A stretch of DNA of 64,000 bases from Streptomyces camponoticapitis (GCF_014646115.1 NZ_BMMV01000025.1:1-64000), one strand, 5' to 3'; counted from the stretch's first letter, positions 41,872 through 51,201 are shown. The notes: generated by a model not told the origin, from the letters alone. Translations and numbers: made by a program.

Positions 41872-42915
41872 GTGGCCGACACCGCCCGTCACTCCGAGCC
41901 CCGCTACGGTAATCGGCCCACCATGAAAGATGTGGCAGCCCGGGCCGGTGTCGGGCTCAAGACGGTGTCCCGAGTGGTCAACGCGGAGCCCGGAGTGACG
42001 CCGGACACCGAGCGGCGCGTCCAGGAGGCCATCGACGCGCTGGGCTTCCGCCGCAACGACTCGGCGCGCGTCCTGCGCAAGGGCCGTACCGCCAGCATCG
42101 GTCTGGTGCTGGAAGATCTCGCCGACCCGTTCTACGGCCCGCTGAACCGCGCGGTCGAAGAGGTCGCGCGCTCCCACGGCGCGCTGTTGATCAACGGGTC
42201 GAGCGCCGAGGACCCGGACCGCGAGCAGGAGTTGGTGCTCGCCCTCTGCGCGCGCCGCGTGGACGGCCTGATCATCATTCCCGCCGGCCATGACCACCGT
42301 TATCTGGAGCCGGAGATCAAGGCCGGGGTCGCGACGGTCTTCGTCGACCGCCCCGCCGGGAAGATCGACGCGGACGCCGTACTCTCCGACAGCTTCGGCG
42401 GCGCCCGTTCGGGCACGGCCCATCTGGTCGCGCACGGGCACCGGCGGATCGGCTTCATCGGTGACCAGCCCCGGATCCACACGGCGGTGGAGCGCCTGCG
42501 CGGCTACCGGGCCGCGATGGCGCACGCCGGCCTGCCGGTGGACGACTCCTGGGTGTCGCTGGGCACGACCGCTCCGGACCGCGTGCACGAGGCCGTCGTG
42601 TCGATGCTGAAGGCCCCCGAGCCGGTCACGGCGATCCTCACCGGCAACAACCGTGTCACCGTCACGGTCGTACGGGCCCTCGCCGCGCACGACCGGCCCG
42701 TCGCCCTCGTCGGCTTCGACGACATCGAACTGGCCGACCTGCTGGACCCCGGGGTCACCGTCATCGCGCAGGACGCGGCCACTCTCGGGCGTACGGCCGC
42801 GGAGCGGCTGTTCCGCCGCCTGGACGGGGCTGCCGACGCCCCTAACCAGGTGGTGGTGCCGACCAGGCTGATCGCACGCGGCTCGGGCGAACTGCCGCCG
42901 TCGGCAGACCGGTAG
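41872..42915 (+). CDS. LacI family transcriptional regulator
   Basis: 347 aa from the GTG at 41872 (CAGGA upstream); the frame is open to 41818 and an internal ATG at 41923 would start directly at the HTH. LacI HTH: TMKDVAARAGVGLKTVSRVV, NAEPGVTPDTERRVQEAIDA, then LGFRRNDSARVLR (hinge). The C-terminal sugar-binding core has ASIGLVLEDLADPFYGPLNR, HRRIGFIGDQ and PVALVGFDDIELADLLDPGV. It is a probable repressor of the divergent ROK gene and of the sugar ABC operon. Confidence 0.93.
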   Translation: MADTARHSEPRYGNRPTMKDVAARAGVGLKTVSRVVNAEPGVTPDTERRVQEAIDALGFRRNDSARVLRKGRTASIGLVLEDLADPFYGPLNRAVEEVARSHGALLINGSSAEDPDREQELVLALCARRVDGLIIIPAGHDHRYLEPEIKAGVATVFVDRPAGKIDADAVLSDSFGGARSGTAHLVAHGHRRIGFIGDQPRIHTAVERLRGYRAAMAHAGLPVDDSWVSLGTTAPDRVHEAVVSMLKAPEPVTAILTGNNRVTVTVVRALAAHDRPVALVGFDDIELADLLDPGVTVIAQDAATLGRTAAERLFRRLDGAADAPNQVVVPTRLIARGSGELPPSADR

Positions 42916-43089
42916 GCCCGGCAGCGGCTGGTCGTTGTCGCCGCCCGAGAGACAGACGTCGCTGACGAAGACCCTCGTGTTGCCCCTGTCGTCGGTCCCG
43001 GCCACGCGACAGCGGTCGACGACTGCCTGAGGGACGGCGGTCGCGGGTGGGGCGGGCCGGGTGCGTACGGCGGTCGGAGCGGTCCGGCC
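42916..43089. other. Interval between lacI and the aldolase-like gene
   Basis: A - strand frame (NTRVFVSDVCLSGGDND) overlaps the end of lacI but is not recognised. No terminator hairpin is obvious. The two flanking genes converge here. Confidence 0.3.
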
Positions 43090-44394
43090 TCAGGGCGCCG
43101 AGACAGTGAGGGCCGCGCGGCGCGGGGCCGCGAAGCCTTCGAGGTCGGCGCGGCTGAGCCCGGTGAGGCCGGTGACCTCGTCGGCGTCGAGGGCTCCGCA
43201 GTCGAGTCCGCGCAGCAGATAGCCGCTGAGGGCCTTGGCGGTGGCCGGCTCGTCCATCACGTCGCCCCCGGCCTTCGCCACGTAAGCGGCGAGTCGCGCG
43301 GCGGCGGTCTCCAGGCCCTCGCGGTAGAAGGCGTAGACGGCGGCGTAGCGCGTGGGCAGGTGGCCTGGGTGCATGTCCCACCCCTGGTAGTAGGCGCGGG
43401 CCAGGGCGCGGCGGGTGAGCCCGTAGTGGAGCCGCCATGCCTCGTGGACCTGGCTGGTGGGGCCGACGGGCAGGACGTTGGTCGAACCGTCGCAGACCCG
43501 TACGCCGGTGCCGGCGGCGGCGACCTGCATGACGGCCTTGGCGTGGTCGGCGGCCGGGTGGTCGCTGGACTGGTAGGCGGCGCTGACCCCGACGCAGGCG
43601 CTGTAGTCGAAGGTGCCGTAGTGCAGTCCGGTGGCGCGGCCGTCCGCCGCGACGATCATCCGGGCGACGGCGGCGGTGCCGTCGGCGGCGAGGATCGACT
43701 GGCTGGTCTCGATCTGGATCTCGAAGCCGATCCGGCCGGTGCTGAGCCCGCGCGCCTTCTCGAACTCCTCCGCCAACCGGACCATGGCGGTGACCTGTTC
43801 GGGATAGGTGACCTTCGGCAGGGTGAGGACGAGCCCTTCGGGGAGCCCGCCGGCCTCCATCAGTCCGCTGAGGAAGACATCGAGGGTGCGGATGGCCCGG
43901 TCGCGTACGGGGGCCTCCAGGCACTTCATCCGGATGCCCATGTACGGGGCGGCGGTGCCGTCCTCGTACGCGGCGTGCACGAGGCGTGCGGCGCGCGCGG
44001 CGGCGATGTCCTCCTCCTCGCCGGAGTGCGCCCCGTAGCCGTCCTCGAAGTCGATCCGCAGGTCCTCGACGGGTTCGCGCTCCAGCTTGGCCCGCACCCG
44101 CTCGTACACCGGGCCGGCCAGTTCGCCGGAAATGCCGAGGGCGCGTGCCAAGGAGGCGGCGTCGGGGGCGTGTTCGTCGAGGGCGGCGAGGGCCTGGTCG
44201 CCCCAGGAGCGGACGGTGCGGGCGTCGAAGGCGTCGGCGGGGACGTAGACGGTGTGGACGGGCTGGCGGGTGCCGGGGTCTCCCGGATAGCGGCGGGCGA
44301 GCTCCGCGTCGACCGGTGCGAGCGAGGCGCCGATGCTCGTTCCGACCGCGTCCGGAAGGCTCGTCGTCACCTTGTCCTGCTGGCCCTGGCCCAT
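43090..44394 (-). CDS. DUF6986 family, HpcH/HpaI aldolase-like protein
   Basis: 434 aa from the ATG at 44394 with GAGG 7 bp upstream; a GTG at 44400 is also in frame. It has a TIM-barrel aldolase/citrate-lyase beta-type core: VEDLRIDFEDGYGAHSGEEE (metal-binding Glu/Asp region), YMGIRMKCLE, LVLTLPKVTYPEQVTAMVRL and IGFEIQIETSQSILAADGTA, then LHYGTFDYSACVGVSAAYQS. DUF6986 proteins are conserved in actinomycetes and likely cleave or form C-C or thioester bonds, but the substrate is not known. It precedes etfBA on the same strand orientation but lies downstream of them. Confidence 0.85.
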   Translation of the reverse strand: MGQGQQDKVTTSLPDAVGTSIGASLAPVDAELARRYPGDPGTRQPVHTVYVPADAFDARTVRSWGDQALAALDEHAPDAASLARALGISGELAGPVYERVRAKLEREPVEDLRIDFEDGYGAHSGEEEDIAAARAARLVHAAYEDGTAAPYMGIRMKCLEAPVRDRAIRTLDVFLSGLMEAGGLPEGLVLTLPKVTYPEQVTAMVRLAEEFEKARGLSTGRIGFEIQIETSQSILAADGTAAVARMIVAADGRATGLHYGTFDYSACVGVSAAYQSSDHPAADHAKAVMQVAAAGTGVRVCDGSTNVLPVGPTSQVHEAWRLHYGLTRRALARAYYQGWDMHPGHLPTRYAAVYAFYREGLETAAARLAAYVAKAGGDVMDEPATAKALSGYLLRGLDCGALDADEVTGLTGLSRADLEGFAAPRRAALTVSAP

Positions 44395-44496
44395 TCCCAC
44401 GCCTCAACTTTCCGCTATATGGAATTCATCATCCGCATGGTGAAGTTAATCGTCTGATCCAGGCTGCGTCAATGGTCGCCCGGAGGGGCCGGGGAA

Positions 44497-44562
44497 GCGA
44501 GCACTCAGCACGGAGGGGCCGCTCGGCACAGACGCCGCGCGGCCCCTCCGGGTGCTTGCTCG
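44497..44562 (-). terminator. Hairpin after etfA
   Basis: The arms CGGAGGGGCCGC (44511-44522) and its complement within GCGGCCCCTCCG (44539-44550) pair perfectly. An outer partial stem (CGAGCAC / GTGCTTGCTCG) extends it towards 44562. It overlies the few bases after the etfA stop (44567), so it should end the etf transcript. Confidence 0.7.
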
Positions 44563-44566
44563 GGGC

Positions 44567-45529
44567 TCAGCCCTTGCGTGCCTTGATGGCCTCGGTGAGC
44601 TGCGGGACGACCTGGAAGAGGTCCCCGACGATGCCGTAGTCGACCAGGTCGAAAATGGGCGCCTCGGCGTCCTTGTTGACCGCGACGATCGTCTTCGACG
44701 TCTGCATGCCCGCCCGGTGCTGGATCGCGCCCGAGATGCCGGAGGCGATGTACAGCTGGGGGGAGACCGACTTGCCGGTCTGGCCGACCTGGTTGGAGTG
44801 CGGGTACCAGCCGGCGTCGACGGCGGCGCGCGAGGCGCCCACGGCCGCGCCGAGGGAGTCGGCGAGCGCCTCGATGATCGCGAAGTTCTCGGCGCCGTTG
44901 ACGCCGCGTCCGCCGGAGACGACGATCGCGGCCTCGGTCAGCTCCGGGCGGCCGGTCGACTCACGCGGGGTGCGGGCGACGACCTTGGTGCCGGTGGCGG
45001 CCTCACCGAAGGTGACGGCCAGCTCCTCGACGGCGCCCGCGACAGCGGCCGGCTCGACGGGGGCCGAGTTGGGCTTCACGGTGATGACCGGAGTGCCCTT
45101 GGTGATCCGGGACTTGGTGGTGTACGCGGCGGCGAAGACCGACTGGGTCGCCACCGGGCCCTGGTCGTCGGCGGTCAGGTCGATCGCGTCGGTGATCAGG
45201 CCCGACCCGATGCGCACCGCGAGACGGGCGGCGATCTCCTTGCCCTCGGCGGACGAGGGGACCAGTACGGCGGCCGGGGAGACGCTGTCGTACGCGGCCT
45301 GGAGCGCGTCGACCTTCGGGACGACGAGGTAGTCGGTGAACTCGGCGGCGTCGGCGGTCAGCACCTTCACCGCGCCGTGCTCCGCCAGGGTCGCGGCGGT
45401 GTCCGCGGCGCCCGCGCCGAGCGCGACGGCTACCGGGTCGCCGATACGGCGGGCCAGCGTCAGCAGCTCCAGGGTGGGCTTGCGGACGGCGCCGTCCACA
45501 TGATCGACATAGACGAGGACTTCAGCCAT
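44567..45529 (-). CDS. etfA: Electron transfer flavoprotein alpha subunit
   Basis: 320 aa. N-terminal nucleotide-binding-like domain MAEVLVYVDHVDGAVRKPTL. The C-terminal FAD domain carries IVVSGGRGVNGAENFAIIEA, SRAAVDAGWYPHSNQVGQTG (R-S-Q-T-G-type FAD loop) and the signature LYIASGISGAIQHRAGMQTS. With EtfB it forms the soluble flavoprotein that moves electrons from acyl-CoA and related dehydrogenases to the respiratory chain. It lies 70 bp downstream of etfB and ends at a strong hairpin. Confidence 0.96.
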   Translation of the reverse strand: MAEVLVYVDHVDGAVRKPTLELLTLARRIGDPVAVALGAGAADTAATLAEHGAVKVLTADAAEFTDYLVVPKVDALQAAYDSVSPAAVLVPSSAEGKEIAARLAVRIGSGLITDAIDLTADDQGPVATQSVFAAAYTTKSRITKGTPVITVKPNSAPVEPAAVAGAVEELAVTFGEAATGTKVVARTPRESTGRPELTEAAIVVSGGRGVNGAENFAIIEALADSLGAAVGASRAAVDAGWYPHSNQVGQTGKSVSPQLYIASGISGAIQHRAGMQTSKTIVAVNKDAEAPIFDLVDYGIVGDLFQVVPQLTEAIKARKG

Positions 45530-45599
45530 GGGATGTGTTCTCCTGCGAATGCGTGTGCGTGAAGGAACCGGGACCGGCTGGGGCGGTGAACCGCACCCG

Positions 45600-46388
45600 T
45601 CAGATGAACTTCTGGCTCACGAGGTACTCGGCCAGCTGGTCGCCGCCCTTGCCCTCGTCGTTGACGATGGTGCCCGCCGTACGGGCCGGGCGCTCCGTGG
45701 CGGAGTCGACCGCCGTCCACGCGCCTTCGAGACCGACGTCCCCGGCCTCGATGTCCAGGTCCCCCAGGTCCAGGGACTCCACCGGCTTCTTCTTCGCCGC
45801 CATGATCCCCTTGAACGAGGGGTAGCGGGCCTCGCCCGACTGGTCCGTCACCGACACGACGGCCGGCAGGGAGGCTTCGAGCTGCACGGTGGCCGCGTCG
45901 CCGTCGCGGCGGCCCTTGACGGTGGAGCCGTCGACCGAGACCTCGGACAGCAGCGTCACCTGCGGGACGCCAAGACGCTCCGAGAGCATCGCGGGCAGGA
46001 CGCCCATCGTGCCGTCGGTCGAGGCCATGCCGCAGATGACCAGGTCGTAGCCGGTCTTCTCGACCGCCTTCGCCAGGACCAGCGAGGTGCCGAGCGCGTC
46101 GGTGCCGTGCAGATCGTCGTCCTCGACGTGGACCGCCTTGTCCGCGCCCATCGACAGCGCCTTGCGCAGCGCGTCCTTCGCGTCCTCGGGGCCGACCGTC
46201 AGCACGGTGACCTCCGCGTCACCGTCGTGGTCACCCGCGATCTGCAGCGCCTGCTCGACCGCGTACTCGTCGAGCTCGGACAGCAGACCGTCCACATCGT
46301 CACGGTCCAGCGTCAGGTCATCGGCGAAATGCCGGTCACCCGTGGCGTCGGGCACGTACTTCACACAGACAACGATCCTCAAGCTCAC
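45600..46388 (-). CDS. etfB: Electron transfer flavoprotein beta subunit
   Basis: 262 aa. Starts MSLRIVVCVKYVPDATGDRH. The AMP-binding region and ETF-beta signature are visible (VEKTGYDLVICGMASTDGTM, GVLPAMLSERLGVPQVTLLS, then VVSVTDQSGEARYPSFKGIM and AAKKKPVESLDL, the recognition loop with the conserved Leu). It is the first gene of the etfBA operon. The start ATG (46388) follows GAGAGCCGGCGTGAG. Confidence 0.96.
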   Translation of the reverse strand: MSLRIVVCVKYVPDATGDRHFADDLTLDRDDVDGLLSELDEYAVEQALQIAGDHDGDAEVTVLTVGPEDAKDALRKALSMGADKAVHVEDDDLHGTDALGTSLVLAKAVEKTGYDLVICGMASTDGTMGVLPAMLSERLGVPQVTLLSEVSVDGSTVKGRRDGDAATVQLEASLPAVVSVTDQSGEARYPSFKGIMAAKKKPVESLDLGDLDIEAGDVGLEGAWTAVDSATERPARTAGTIVNDEGKGGDQLAEYLVSQKFI

Positions 46389-46607
46389 GCCGGCTCTCCT
46401 ACTGCATCGTCATTTCTGGGCTGCGTTGTTGCTCGCAGCATAGGCGCCTGATGGGGGGTTTTCCGGTCAGGTCGACCCGTGCACCGACCATAATATTACT
46501 CGCCAGTACATCCAGCTCATGCCCACTGAGCAAGCGCTTTGAACTGTGACCTTCCCAACGCCCGCCGGTCCGGAGCCCCGACACGGAGCGGCCGGCGGCG
46601 CGGCGTG

Positions 46608-47048
46608 TCACCCGCCGGAGGGCTCGCCGGAGACGGCCACACCCAGTGCGGCGATCACATCGGCCTTACGGGGTGCCCCGGCCGCCCTGCGGACGATCCG
46701 GCCCGCCGCGTCGAGGACGAGCACCGTGGGCGTCCTGAGGATGCCGAGTTCGCGTACCAACTCCAGGCGGTCCTCGGCGTCGAGCTCCACATGGGCGACG
46801 CCGTCGACCATGCCCGTGACCTCTGCGAGCGTGCGCCGGGTGGCCCGGCAGGGCTGGCAGAACGCGCTGGAGAACTGGACGAGTGTGGCCCGCTCCCCCA
46901 ACTCCGCGCCCAACTCGGCCGCGCCGAGCCGCCTTTCGCCGTCACGCCCGCGCACCTTGAGCCTCCCGTTCGTACGCCGGTGGAGCACGCCGAAGAGGCT
47001 CGCCGCCGCGAGCACCGCCACGCACACCATGAGCCCTGTCGTCGTCAT
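46608..47048 (-). CDS. Membrane-anchored thioredoxin-like protein
   Basis: 146 aa from the ATG at 47048 (MTTTGLMVCVAVLAAASLFG; this first helix anchors it). The thioredoxin fold follows with LVQFSSAFCQPCRATRRTLA, the C-x-x-C redox centre being CQPC (about residue 70), and LRTPTVLVLDAAGRIVRRAA with the cis-Pro (TPT). It may be a thiol-disulfide protein on the outer face of the membrane. It is divergent from a DUF4395 gene; the pair is commonly conserved in Streptomyces. Confidence 0.9.
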   Translation of the reverse strand: MTTTGLMVCVAVLAAASLFGVLHRRTNGRLKVRGRDGERRLGAAELGAELGERATLVQFSSAFCQPCRATRRTLAEVTGMVDGVAHVELDAEDRLELVRELGILRTPTVLVLDAAGRIVRRAAGAPRKADVIAALGVAVSGEPSGG

Positions 47049-47122
47049 CTCCCGTGCAGCGTTCACACGACCGCAAGATATTCCGCGGTCCCGGGCGTGC
47101 GGCCCTGAGCGATGCTGGTGTC

Positions 47123-47539
47123 ATGAACATAGATGTCAGAGGTCCCCGCTTCGGCGCGGCCGTCACCACCGTCGTCCTGGCCGCGGTCCTCGTCACCGGC
47201 AGCGGCGCGCTTCTCGGCTGGCAGGCCCTGGTCTTCGCGGTGGGCGCGCTGGCCGGTGCGGGGCGTTCGCCCTACGCGTGGCTGTTCCGCACCGTCGTAC
47301 GGCCCAGGATCGGACCGCCCACGGAGTTCGAGCCCCCGGAGCCGCCGCGTTTCGCGCAGGCGGTCGGGCTGGTCTTCGCGCTGGTCGGGCTGGTCGGCTA
47401 TGTGTGGGGGCCTCTCTGGCTCGGACTGGCCGCTACCGCCTGCGCCCTCGCCGCCGCCTTCCTCAACGCGGTCTTCGCCTACTGCCTCGGCTGCGAGATG
47501 TACCTCCTGCTGCGCCGTACGACCGAGGCGCTGCGCTGA
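47123..47539 (+). CDS. DUF4395 membrane protein
   Basis: 138 aa. N-terminal MNIDVRGPRFGAAVTTVVLA, four predicted helices, and the conserved FEPPEPPRFAQAVGLVFALV loop and FNAVFAYCLGCEMYLLLRR-type ending (here LNAVFAYCLGCEMYLLLRRT) with the C-x-x-C pair CLGC. DUF4395 proteins are often adjacent to thioredoxin-like genes, as here, so a thiol-related membrane role is likely but unproven. Confidence 0.9.
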   Translation: MNIDVRGPRFGAAVTTVVLAAVLVTGSGALLGWQALVFAVGALAGAGRSPYAWLFRTVVRPRIGPPTEFEPPEPPRFAQAVGLVFALVGLVGYVWGPLWLGLAATACALAAAFLNAVFAYCLGCEMYLLLRRTTEALR

Positions 47540-47715
47540 GCTGCGGCAAACGCCCTGATCACCCGGGAATGACGTGATGAGAATCTCGCTCCGCGCCGTC
47601 GACAGGACTGGCCACAAGGCCTCGTTTGGGGCACGATCTGCCCAATGCCGAAAACCTACGGCTGCGTAGCTTCCGTCGGGAGAACCCTCCCCGGGAACAG
47701 AAGGGTCTCCTCCAG

Positions 47716-48438
47716 ATGGCAGAGCTCGTCTATCGGCCGGTCATCGGCGCCGCCCGCACGATGTTCAAGGCGCTGGACCTCAAGATCGAGACTCAGGGCT
47801 CCGAGAACATCCCGCGTGTCGGCGGCGCGGTGCTCGTCAGCAACCACATCAGTTATCTGGACTTCATCTTCACCGGCCTCACGGCACTCCCCCAGAAGCG
47901 GCTCGTCCGCTTCATGGCGAAGGAATCCGTCTTCAGGCACAAGGTCTCCGGGCCGCTCATGCGCGGCATGAAGCACATCCCGGTGGACCGTACGCAGGGC
48001 GAGACCGCCTACTCGCACGCGCTCGACTCGCTGCGCGCGGGCGAGATCATCGGTGTATTCCCCGAGGCGACGATCTCGCAGTCGTTCACGCTCAAGTCCT
48101 TCAAGTCGGGCGCGGCTCGCCTGGCGCAGGAGGCCGGCGTGCCGCTGATCCCGATGGCGCTGTGGGGCACCCAGCGGCTCTGGACCAAGGGGCGCCCCCG
48201 CAACTTCCGGCGCAGCCACATCCCCGTGACGATGCGGGTCGGCGAGCCGGTGGAAGCCCCCACCGACCAGTACGCGGGGGCGATCACCCGGCGGCTGCGC
48301 GAGCGGGTGCAGGAGCTGCTCGAAGCCGCCCAGCGCGCCTACCCGGTACGGCCCAGGGACGCGAGCGACACCTGGTGGGTACCGGCGCATCTGGGCGGTA
48401 CGGCCCCGACCCCGGCCGAGGCCCGCGAAGCCGGCTGA
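47716..48438 (+). CDS. 1-acyl-glycerol-3-phosphate acyltransferase (PlsC family)
   Basis: 240 aa from the ATG at 47716 (AGAAGGG upstream). Acyltransferase motifs: I VSNHISYLDFIF (H-x4-D catalytic pair), II MKHIPVDRTQGET, III GVFPEATISQSF (FPEA for FPEG; binds the phosphate) and IV GVPLIPMALWGTQ. It transfers an acyl chain to lysophosphatidic acid or a related acceptor at the membrane surface. The C-terminus WWVPAHLGGTAPTPAEAREA is typical of the actinobacterial branch. Confidence 0.92.
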   Translation: MAELVYRPVIGAARTMFKALDLKIETQGSENIPRVGGAVLVSNHISYLDFIFTGLTALPQKRLVRFMAKESVFRHKVSGPLMRGMKHIPVDRTQGETAYSHALDSLRAGEIIGVFPEATISQSFTLKSFKSGAARLAQEAGVPLIPMALWGTQRLWTKGRPRNFRRSHIPVTMRVGEPVEAPTDQYAGAITRRLRERVQELLEAAQRAYPVRPRDASDTWWVPAHLGGTAPTPAEAREAG

Positions 48439-48519
48439 GCCTGGCGGCCCCCGCGGGCGCCGCCACCGAAACGTCACCGCACGGCCCGTCGCCCGACCGG
48501 CGTTCCGTCATGTGGTGCG

Positions 48520-49212
48520 TCAGAGCGCGGGGCGCACGGTGATCCGCGCCCCGGGGCTCAACTTCTCCAGCGATTCGGCGAGTTCGGTGCCCGCCGCGTC
48601 GAGCTCCGCGCCGGTCATCGGAGCCAGGCTCTCCAGCAGGAAGACGGCGTTCACCGACTCCTCGGTGAGCCGGGTCCGCACTCCCTGACGCCAGTTCCAG
48701 CGCCGGCAGGTGACACCCTCGTCGTCGCGCCACACGACCTCGCCCGCGTCCGGGTGCTCGACGACCGGCTCCCCGCCCGCGGCGGTGTGGAACGGCTCCT
48801 CGCCCGTGGCCCGTACGAGCCGCATGGCGCCCGTGATCCGGTCGGTGTCCTCGCCTCCGACGGGGATCAGATGGGCCACGCTGATCGCGTTGTAGAGGTC
48901 CACGAGCAGATTGATCCGGGGCAGACCGCCGTCGGCGAGCGCGCGCTTGGCCAGCGCCTCGGCGGAGTTGCGCGTGCGGTTCGGCTTGCTGCCGAAGGCC
49001 GTGTACGCGGCGCGCCAGGCGACCATATGCGGGTCCTCGTGCGGCGCGCGGCCGTCGAGGCGGGCGGCGAGCCGCCGGGCCGCGTCGTCGAGCAGCGCCG
49101 AACTGGCCTCGTTGCTGGGGCCGTTCACCAGGCCGTGGGCCTCGACGGCGAGCGGGGTGAAGCCGGGGACGAGGGAGTGCACCTCGTCCGACACGGTGAG
49201 CGTCAGGGTCAT
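48520..49212 (-). CDS. B3/B4 domain protein (PheT-like tRNA-binding fold)
   Basis: 230 aa. B3/B4-domain features: LDGRAPHEDPHMVAWRAAYT, FGSKPNRTRNSAEALAKRAL, LPRINLLVDLYNAISVAHLI and PVGGEDTDRITGAMRLVRA. The fold is that of the editing domain of phenylalanyl-tRNA synthetase beta; standalone forms are presumed trans-editing or aminoacyl-binding proteins. The C-terminal 50 residues are EL-rich. Convergent with plsC, with a small GGCGGC/GCCGCC hairpin between them. Confidence 0.88.
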   Translation of the reverse strand: MTLTLTVSDEVHSLVPGFTPLAVEAHGLVNGPSNEASSALLDDAARRLAARLDGRAPHEDPHMVAWRAAYTAFGSKPNRTRNSAEALAKRALADGGLPRINLLVDLYNAISVAHLIPVGGEDTDRITGAMRLVRATGEEPFHTAAGGEPVVEHPDAGEVVWRDDEGVTCRRWNWRQGVRTRLTEESVNAVFLLESLAPMTGAELDAAGTELAESLEKLSPGARITVRPAL

Positions 49213-49348
49213 GGTCTGCCTTGCCTCGGGACGTACGGAATCGGTGCATCAGAGCACACCGAGAGGTCTACTGTAATGCACCGGGGAACGCCCGCGACCA
49301 CGCGAGTGCGGGGCCGGGGGTGAATCCCCGGCCCGACGCCTCTACGGG

Positions 49349-50419
49349 TTACCTGGCCATCTCTTCCTTGACCGCCTGGACGAACGCGTCGACGTCGTCC
49401 TCGGTCGTGTCGAAGGCGCACATCCAGCGCACGTCACCGGCCGTCTCGTCCCAGAAGTAGAAGCGGAAGCGCTTCTGGAGCCGCAGGCCCGCCTCGCGCG
49501 GCAGGCGGGCGAAGACCGCGTTGGCCTGGACGGGGTGCAGTATCTCGACCCCGTCGATCGCGCGCACGCCGTCGGCGAGCCGCTGGGCCATGGCGTTGCT
49601 GTGCCGGGCGTTGCGCAGCCAGAGATCACCGGCCAGCAGTGCCTCCAACTGGACGGAGACGAACCGCATCTTGGAGCTGAGCTGCATCGACAGCTTGCGC
49701 AGCCGCTTCATCGCGCGGACCGCGTCCGGGTCGATCACGACGACGGCCTCGCCGAAGATCGCGCCGTTCTTCGTCCCGCCGTAACTCAGTACGTCCACGC
49801 CGACGGTGTTGGTGAACGTGCGCATCGGTACGTCGAGGAAGGCCGCCGCGTTGGATATCCGGGCGCCGTCGAGATGGACCTTCATGCCGCGCTCGTGGGC
49901 GTGTTCGCACAGCGCGCGGATCTCGGCCGGGGTGTAGACGGTGCCCAGTTCGGTGTTCTGGGCGATCGACACGACCTGCGGCATGGCGCGGTGCTCGTCG
50001 TCGTACCCCCACGCCTGCCGGTCGACCAGCTCCGGGGTCAGCTTGCCGTCGGGGGTGGGCACGGTCAGCAGTTTGAGGCCGCCGACCCGCTCGGGCGCCC
50101 CGCCCTCGTCCACGTTGATGTGCGCGGAATCGGCGCAGATCACCGCTCCCCAGCGGTCGGTCATCGACTGGAGCGCGACGACGTTCGCGCCCGTGCCGTT
50201 GAAGACCGGGAAGGCCTCGGCGGTGGGGCCGAAGTGGCTGTGCATGACGCGCTGGAGATGGTCGGTGTACTCGTCCTCGCCGTACGCGATCTGGTGGCCG
50301 CCGTTGGCGACGGCCAGCGCCGCCAGCACCTCGGGGTGGGCGCCCGCGTAGTTGTCGCTGGCGAACCCGCGCACGGCTGGGTCGTGGTGCGCACGCGCGG
50401 CGGTCGTACGGGACGTCAT
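49349..50419 (-). CDS. Low-specificity threonine aldolase-like PLP enzyme
   Basis: 356 aa. Aldolase pattern: GFASDNYAGAHPEVLAALAV, NGTGANVVALQSM, CADSAHINVDEGGAPERVGG, MKVHLDGARISNAAAFLDVP and VDVLSYGGTKNGAIFGEAVV, where the Lys of GTKNG holds PLP. It cleaves beta-hydroxy amino acids such as threonine to glycine and an aldehyde. The ATG overlaps the SDR stop (ATGA), so it is the last gene of the DUF6421/SDR/aldolase group. Confidence 0.93.
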   Translation of the reverse strand: MTSRTTAARAHHDPAVRGFASDNYAGAHPEVLAALAVANGGHQIAYGEDEYTDHLQRVMHSHFGPTAEAFPVFNGTGANVVALQSMTDRWGAVICADSAHINVDEGGAPERVGGLKLLTVPTPDGKLTPELVDRQAWGYDDEHRAMPQVVSIAQNTELGTVYTPAEIRALCEHAHERGMKVHLDGARISNAAAFLDVPMRTFTNTVGVDVLSYGGTKNGAIFGEAVVVIDPDAVRAMKRLRKLSMQLSSKMRFVSVQLEALLAGDLWLRNARHSNAMAQRLADGVRAIDGVEILHPVQANAVFARLPREAGLRLQKRFRFYFWDETAGDVRWMCAFDTTEDDVDAFVQAVKEEMAR

Positions 50420-51201
50420 GACTCGGGGCTCAGCCACAGGCGGCTTCCGTTCACTTCACCGGCGGGCCGCTCCCAGACCCCGGCGATGGCGTCGGCCAGG
50501 TCTCCGGCGTCCGTGAAGCCCGCGAACTTCGCATTCGGGCGCTCGACGCGCATCGCGTCGTGCACCAGTGCCTTGATGACCAGGATCGCAGCAGCCGCGC
50601 GCGGCCCTTCGTCGCCCCCGGCCTTACGGAAGTCGTCGGCGAGCGCCAGTGTCCAGGCCTCGGCCGCCGCCTTGGCCGCGGCGTAGGCGGCGTTACCGGC
50701 CGTGGGTTTGCTCGCTCCGGCCGCGCTGACCAGCACATAGCGCCCGCGGTCGCCGCGCAGCAGGGCTTCGTGGAAGGCGAGGGAGGTGTGCTGGACCGTG
50801 CGGATGAGCAGCTTCTCCAGCAGGTCCCAGTCGGCGAGGTCGGTGTCGGCGAAAGTCTTGCCGCCGCGCCAGCCGCCGACGAGATGGACCAGCCCGTCCA
50901 CGCGGCCCCGGCCGGCGTCCTTCTCGATCCTGGCCGCCCACGCGCGGGTGGCCGCCGGATCCAGCAGGTCGACGGTGTCTCCGGTGACGGTGGCGCCGCT
51001 GTGGGCGCGGCGGGCGGCCTCGACGGCCTCGGCGAGACTCGCCGCGTCCGCGTCGGCGCCGAAGACCGTCGCCCCGGCCGAGGCCAGGCGCAGCAGGGTG
51101 GCGCGCCCCGCGGGGCCGCCCGCTCCGGCGACCGCCACGACGGCGCCGTCCAGCGCGCAGCCCTTTCCGGTGCTCGCGCTCATGGTCGTCTTCTCCGTCA
51201 T
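50416..51201 (-). CDS. SDR family oxidoreductase
   Basis: 261 aa from the ATG at 51201, or 255 from 51183 (both have a plausible ribosome site). Cofactor loop VVAVAGAGGPAGRATLLRLA (GxxGxxG variant), LVHLVGGWRGGKTFADTD in the place of NNAG, and AAYAAAKAAAEAWTLAL as the YxxxK site. The atypical NAG motif sets it apart from classical SDRs. It overlaps the threonine aldolase gene and follows DUF6421 by about 100 bp; this set is conserved in Streptomyces. Confidence 0.88.
   Translation of the reverse strand: MTEKTTMSASTGKGCALDGAVVAVAGAGGPAGRATLLRLASAGATVFGADADAASLAEAVEAARRAHSGATVTGDTVDLLDPAATRAWAARIEKDAGRGRVDGLVHLVGGWRGGKTFADTDLADWDLLEKLLIRTVQHTSLAFHEALLRGDRGRYVLVSAAGASKPTAGNAAYAAAKAAAEAWTLALADDFRKAGGDEGPRAAAAILVIKALVHDAMRVERPNAKFAGFTDAGDLADAIAGVWERPAGEVNGSRLWLSPES

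Noticed and set aside
42916..43040. - strand reading NTRVFVSDVCLSGGDND as a gene end
   Set aside because: It overlaps the end of lacI, has no start of its own in a suitable place, and matches no family I know.
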